Shown: one piece after another, positions 6,209-7,423 of the stretch
Position numbering within the stretch: the stretch's first letter is position 1
Layout of the letters: each line of letters starts with the position of its first letter
Origin: Pleurocapsa sp. MO_226.B13
Lineage (GTDB): Bacteria; Cyanobacteriota; Cyanobacteriia; Cyanobacteriales; Xenococcaceae
Direction of reading: 5' to 3'
DNA length: 7,423 nt
Assembly (NCBI GenBank): GCA_030064795.1
Contig: JASJEI010000402.1
Span: 1 to 7,423 of the forward strand
Position numbers and translations under genes: made by a program
Notes under the pieces: generated by a model
What the model was told of the DNA's origin: nothing
Database searches by the model: none
What the model saw: only the letters and a program-made list of their open reading frames with translations

Positions 6209-6976
6209 ATGCTTATCGATCCTTTTGTTGTTGTTGCCCAGATTATTAATTTTCTGATTCTGGTAGCATTATTGAAGCGTTTTTTATATAAACCGATTAC
6301 CGAAGCAATGGAGGCGCGATCGCAAAGAATCGAACGTCAGCTAACAGCAGCAGCCAGTAAGGAGAAAGATGCAGAAGCAGAAAAAGAGCTATATCAGCAA
6401 AAGCAACAGGAATTAGCCGCAAAAAAGCAAGAATGGCTCGATCTAGCCCAACAAGAAGTCAACTCGGAGAAAGAACGCTTGACTCAGGCTGCGATCGCCG
6501 AAGTAAATTTACTACGAGAGCAATGGTATCAAGATTTTAATCGAGATCGACAAAAACTTGCCCGTGAAATTCGCGATCGCCTCGCTCATCAGGTTACTCT
6601 AGCAACTCGCAAGGTTTTAGCAGATCTAGCCAACACTAATTTAGAAGCGCAAATTGTGGAAATGTCCATCGAGCGTCTCTACAATCTTGATGATTCTCAA
6701 CTACAAGCAATTCGCAATACACCCCTTTCTAATCCTTCTCATATAATTACTATCCGCAGTTCTTTTTCCATTCCCGACGAAAAACGCGATCGCCTAATTG
6801 CTGCGATTCACCAACAAATTGCTACTAATGCAGAGATCCAGTTTGAGATCGCAGAAGATTTAATTTGTGGCATGGAATTACGCGATCGCGGTTATAAGAT
6901 TTCTTGGCATCTAGAAAAATATTTGAGCGAGTTGGAAACAGAAATAGCTAAAGTTTTTGCCGAAAATAATTATTAA
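6209..6976 (+). CDS. atpF: N-type ATPase Fo subunit b with delta-like C-terminus
   Basis: This 255-residue peripheral stalk subunit has one N-terminal membrane helix (about 5-26), the KP motif after it (Lys28-Pro29 in FLYKPITEAM), a long charged coiled coil (about 35-130), and a C-terminal domain (about 178-240) resembling the end of F-type delta/OSCP: IRSSFSIPDEKRDRLIAAI, then AEIQFEIAEDLICGMELRDR (208-227). N-ATPase operons lack a separate delta gene (atpH), and their b subunit is known to be longer, so this protein probably joins stalk and F1-binding roles. The protein looks complete. MLID at ATG 6209 is a usual beginning for a b subunit and no better start exists. There is no Shine-Dalgarno; a strong one lies 130 bases upstream beyond inserted repeats. 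The expected next genes, atpA and atpG, do not follow. Confidence 0.92.
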   Translation: MLIDPFVVVAQIINFLILVALLKRFLYKPITEAMEARSQRIERQLTAAASKEKDAEAEKELYQQKQQELAAKKQEWLDLAQQEVNSEKERLTQAAIAEVNLLREQWYQDFNRDRQKLAREIRDRLAHQVTLATRKVLADLANTNLEAQIVEMSIERLYNLDDSQLQAIRNTPLSNPSHIITIRSSFSIPDEKRDRLIAAIHQQIATNAEIQFEIAEDLICGMELRDRGYKISWHLEKYLSELETEIAKVFAENNY

Positions 6977-6988
6977 TTATTTCCCTCG

Positions 6989-7092
6989 GTGAACAGTACC
7001 CTCCCCCAGGCGACGCGGACTTTTTTGGGCGCGACTCCCGAATTTACTTCGGGAGCTTGTGTCGCCCGTGAAACGACAGGGCTTGCGTTCAC
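6989..7092. repeat. REP-like inverted-repeat element in a convergent gap
   Basis: GTGAAC (6989-6994) and GTTCAC (7087-7092) bracket a GC-rich segment unlike its AT-rich surroundings. At its centre is a perfect 8-base stem, CTCCCGAA (7035-7042) with TTCGGGAG (7048-7055) around a 5-base loop, with outer pairing such as GGGCG (7027-7031) with CGCCC (7063-7067). The composition and nested palindromes suggest a dispersed cyanobacterial repetitive element. It lies between two converging genes and could act as a transcription block. The T-run (7021-7026) precedes the stem on the plus strand, so it is not a canonical intrinsic terminator in either direction. Confidence 0.5.
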
Positions 7093-7107
7093 TTCGTCAA
7101 AGATCGA

Positions 7108-7423
7108 CTAAGAACAAGTGGATGCTCTTGCCTCAGCACCGTTACAAGCAAAGGTTGCTGAATCTTCTAAAACTGTATAAATCTCCCAATCATCACCGTC
7201 GGGATCTGTCGTCCAAATTTTATCTTGTAAAGCATAACAGCAAGTTGTTTGGGGTTCACTCTTAACTGTTAGGTTGGCTTGTTTAAGGCGATCGCGATCT
7301 TTAGTAACTCGTTCTGAGGATTCTACTTCAATTCCTAAATGGTTTAACTTGCCAGTAGCAGAAGCATTTTCAAACAAGACTAACTTGAGGGGAGGATCGA
7401 CAATTGCAAAGTTGGCATACCCC
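7108..7423 (-). CDS. ArsI/CadI-type VOC metalloenzyme, partial (C-terminal part)
   Basis: The 104 C-terminal codons of a vicinal-oxygen-chelate (glyoxalase/bleomycin-resistance fold) protein run off the right edge, so the start is not seen. Numbering from the edge, NHLGIEVESS (27-36) carries the metal-ligand His28; QTTCCYALQDKIW (58-70) carries the adjacent Cys61-Cys62 that binds trivalent arsenic in ArsI; DPDGDDWEIYTVL (73-85) carries the metal-ligand Glu80. These match ArsI, an Fe(II)-dependent C-As lyase that demethylates trivalent organoarsenicals, and the related cadmium-induced CadI. The tail is short with two further cysteines (Cys93, Cys103). It converges on the ATPase genes and is probably unrelated to them; it may belong to an arsenic gene group to the right. 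Family is confident; the choice between ArsI and CadI is not settled. Confidence 0.88.
   Translation of the reverse strand, partial: GYANFAIVDPPLKLVLFENASATGKLNHLGIEVESSERVTKDRDRLKQANLTVKSEPQTTCCYALQDKIWTTDPDGDDWEIYTVLEDSATFACNGAEARASTCS

Noticed and set aside
7021..7067. An intrinsic terminator at the end of atpF
   Set aside because: The stem is strong, but the T-run precedes it on the plus strand and reads as A-run after it on the minus strand, so the canonical stem-then-U order is missing in both directions.
7059..7265. A 68-codon plus-strand frame opposite the ArsI/CadI-like gene
   Set aside because: It begins inside the REP-like element and runs antisense to the His/Cys-Cys/Glu-bearing gene; the composition looks like a shadow.

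Overview
The window reads as cyanobacterial. The palindrome GCGATCGC (HIP1), characteristic of many cyanobacterial genomes, occurs more than ten times (for example at 1003, 1476, 2359 and 2563, and densely in 6310-6900). Intergenic gaps carry short heptanucleotide tandem repeats of the kind also described in cyanobacteria. Genus cannot be fixed from this sequence.

Layout. Positions 1-444 hold no convincing gene: there is an inverted repeat at 19-81, AT-rich low-complexity DNA and a candidate promoter around 352-360. A plus-strand series of seven genes then runs 445-6976: an SLC13/DASS-type anion permease, a membrane histidine kinase (4-base ATGA overlap with the permease), a CPA2 (NapA/Kef-type) cation/proton antiporter, and four membrane-sector genes of an N-type (alternate, 'Na+-type') F-ATPase: atpR, atpB (subunit a), atpE (subunit c) and atpF (subunit b with a delta-like C-terminus). 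A 131-base convergent gap (6977-7107) contains a REP-like inverted-repeat element. The minus strand then carries the C-terminal 104 codons of an ArsI/CadI-type VOC metalloenzyme that runs off the right edge.

How it fits together. All seven plus-strand genes encode membrane proteins, and several plausibly act on Na+ or H+ flux: a Na+-coupled type of anion carrier, a cation/H+ antiporter, and an ATPase rotor and stator whose c subunit carries the Glu-Ser-Thr...Tyr ion site. The simplest reading is a sodium/salt or alkalinity homeostasis cluster with its own sensor kinase. That functional link is an inference from gene order.

The most notable point is what is missing. The known N-ATPase order is atpDCQRBEFAG. 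Here atpR-B-E-F are present and appear intact, but beta and epsilon (atpD, atpC) and atpQ are replaced upstream by transporter and kinase genes, and alpha and gamma (atpA, atpG) are absent downstream, where a repeat element and an unrelated opposite-strand gene lie. Either F1 is encoded elsewhere (a split operon) or this is an orphan Fo sector. A second notable point is a repeat-filled stretch that appears to have separated a strong Shine-Dalgarno sequence at the end of atpE from the atpF start codon.
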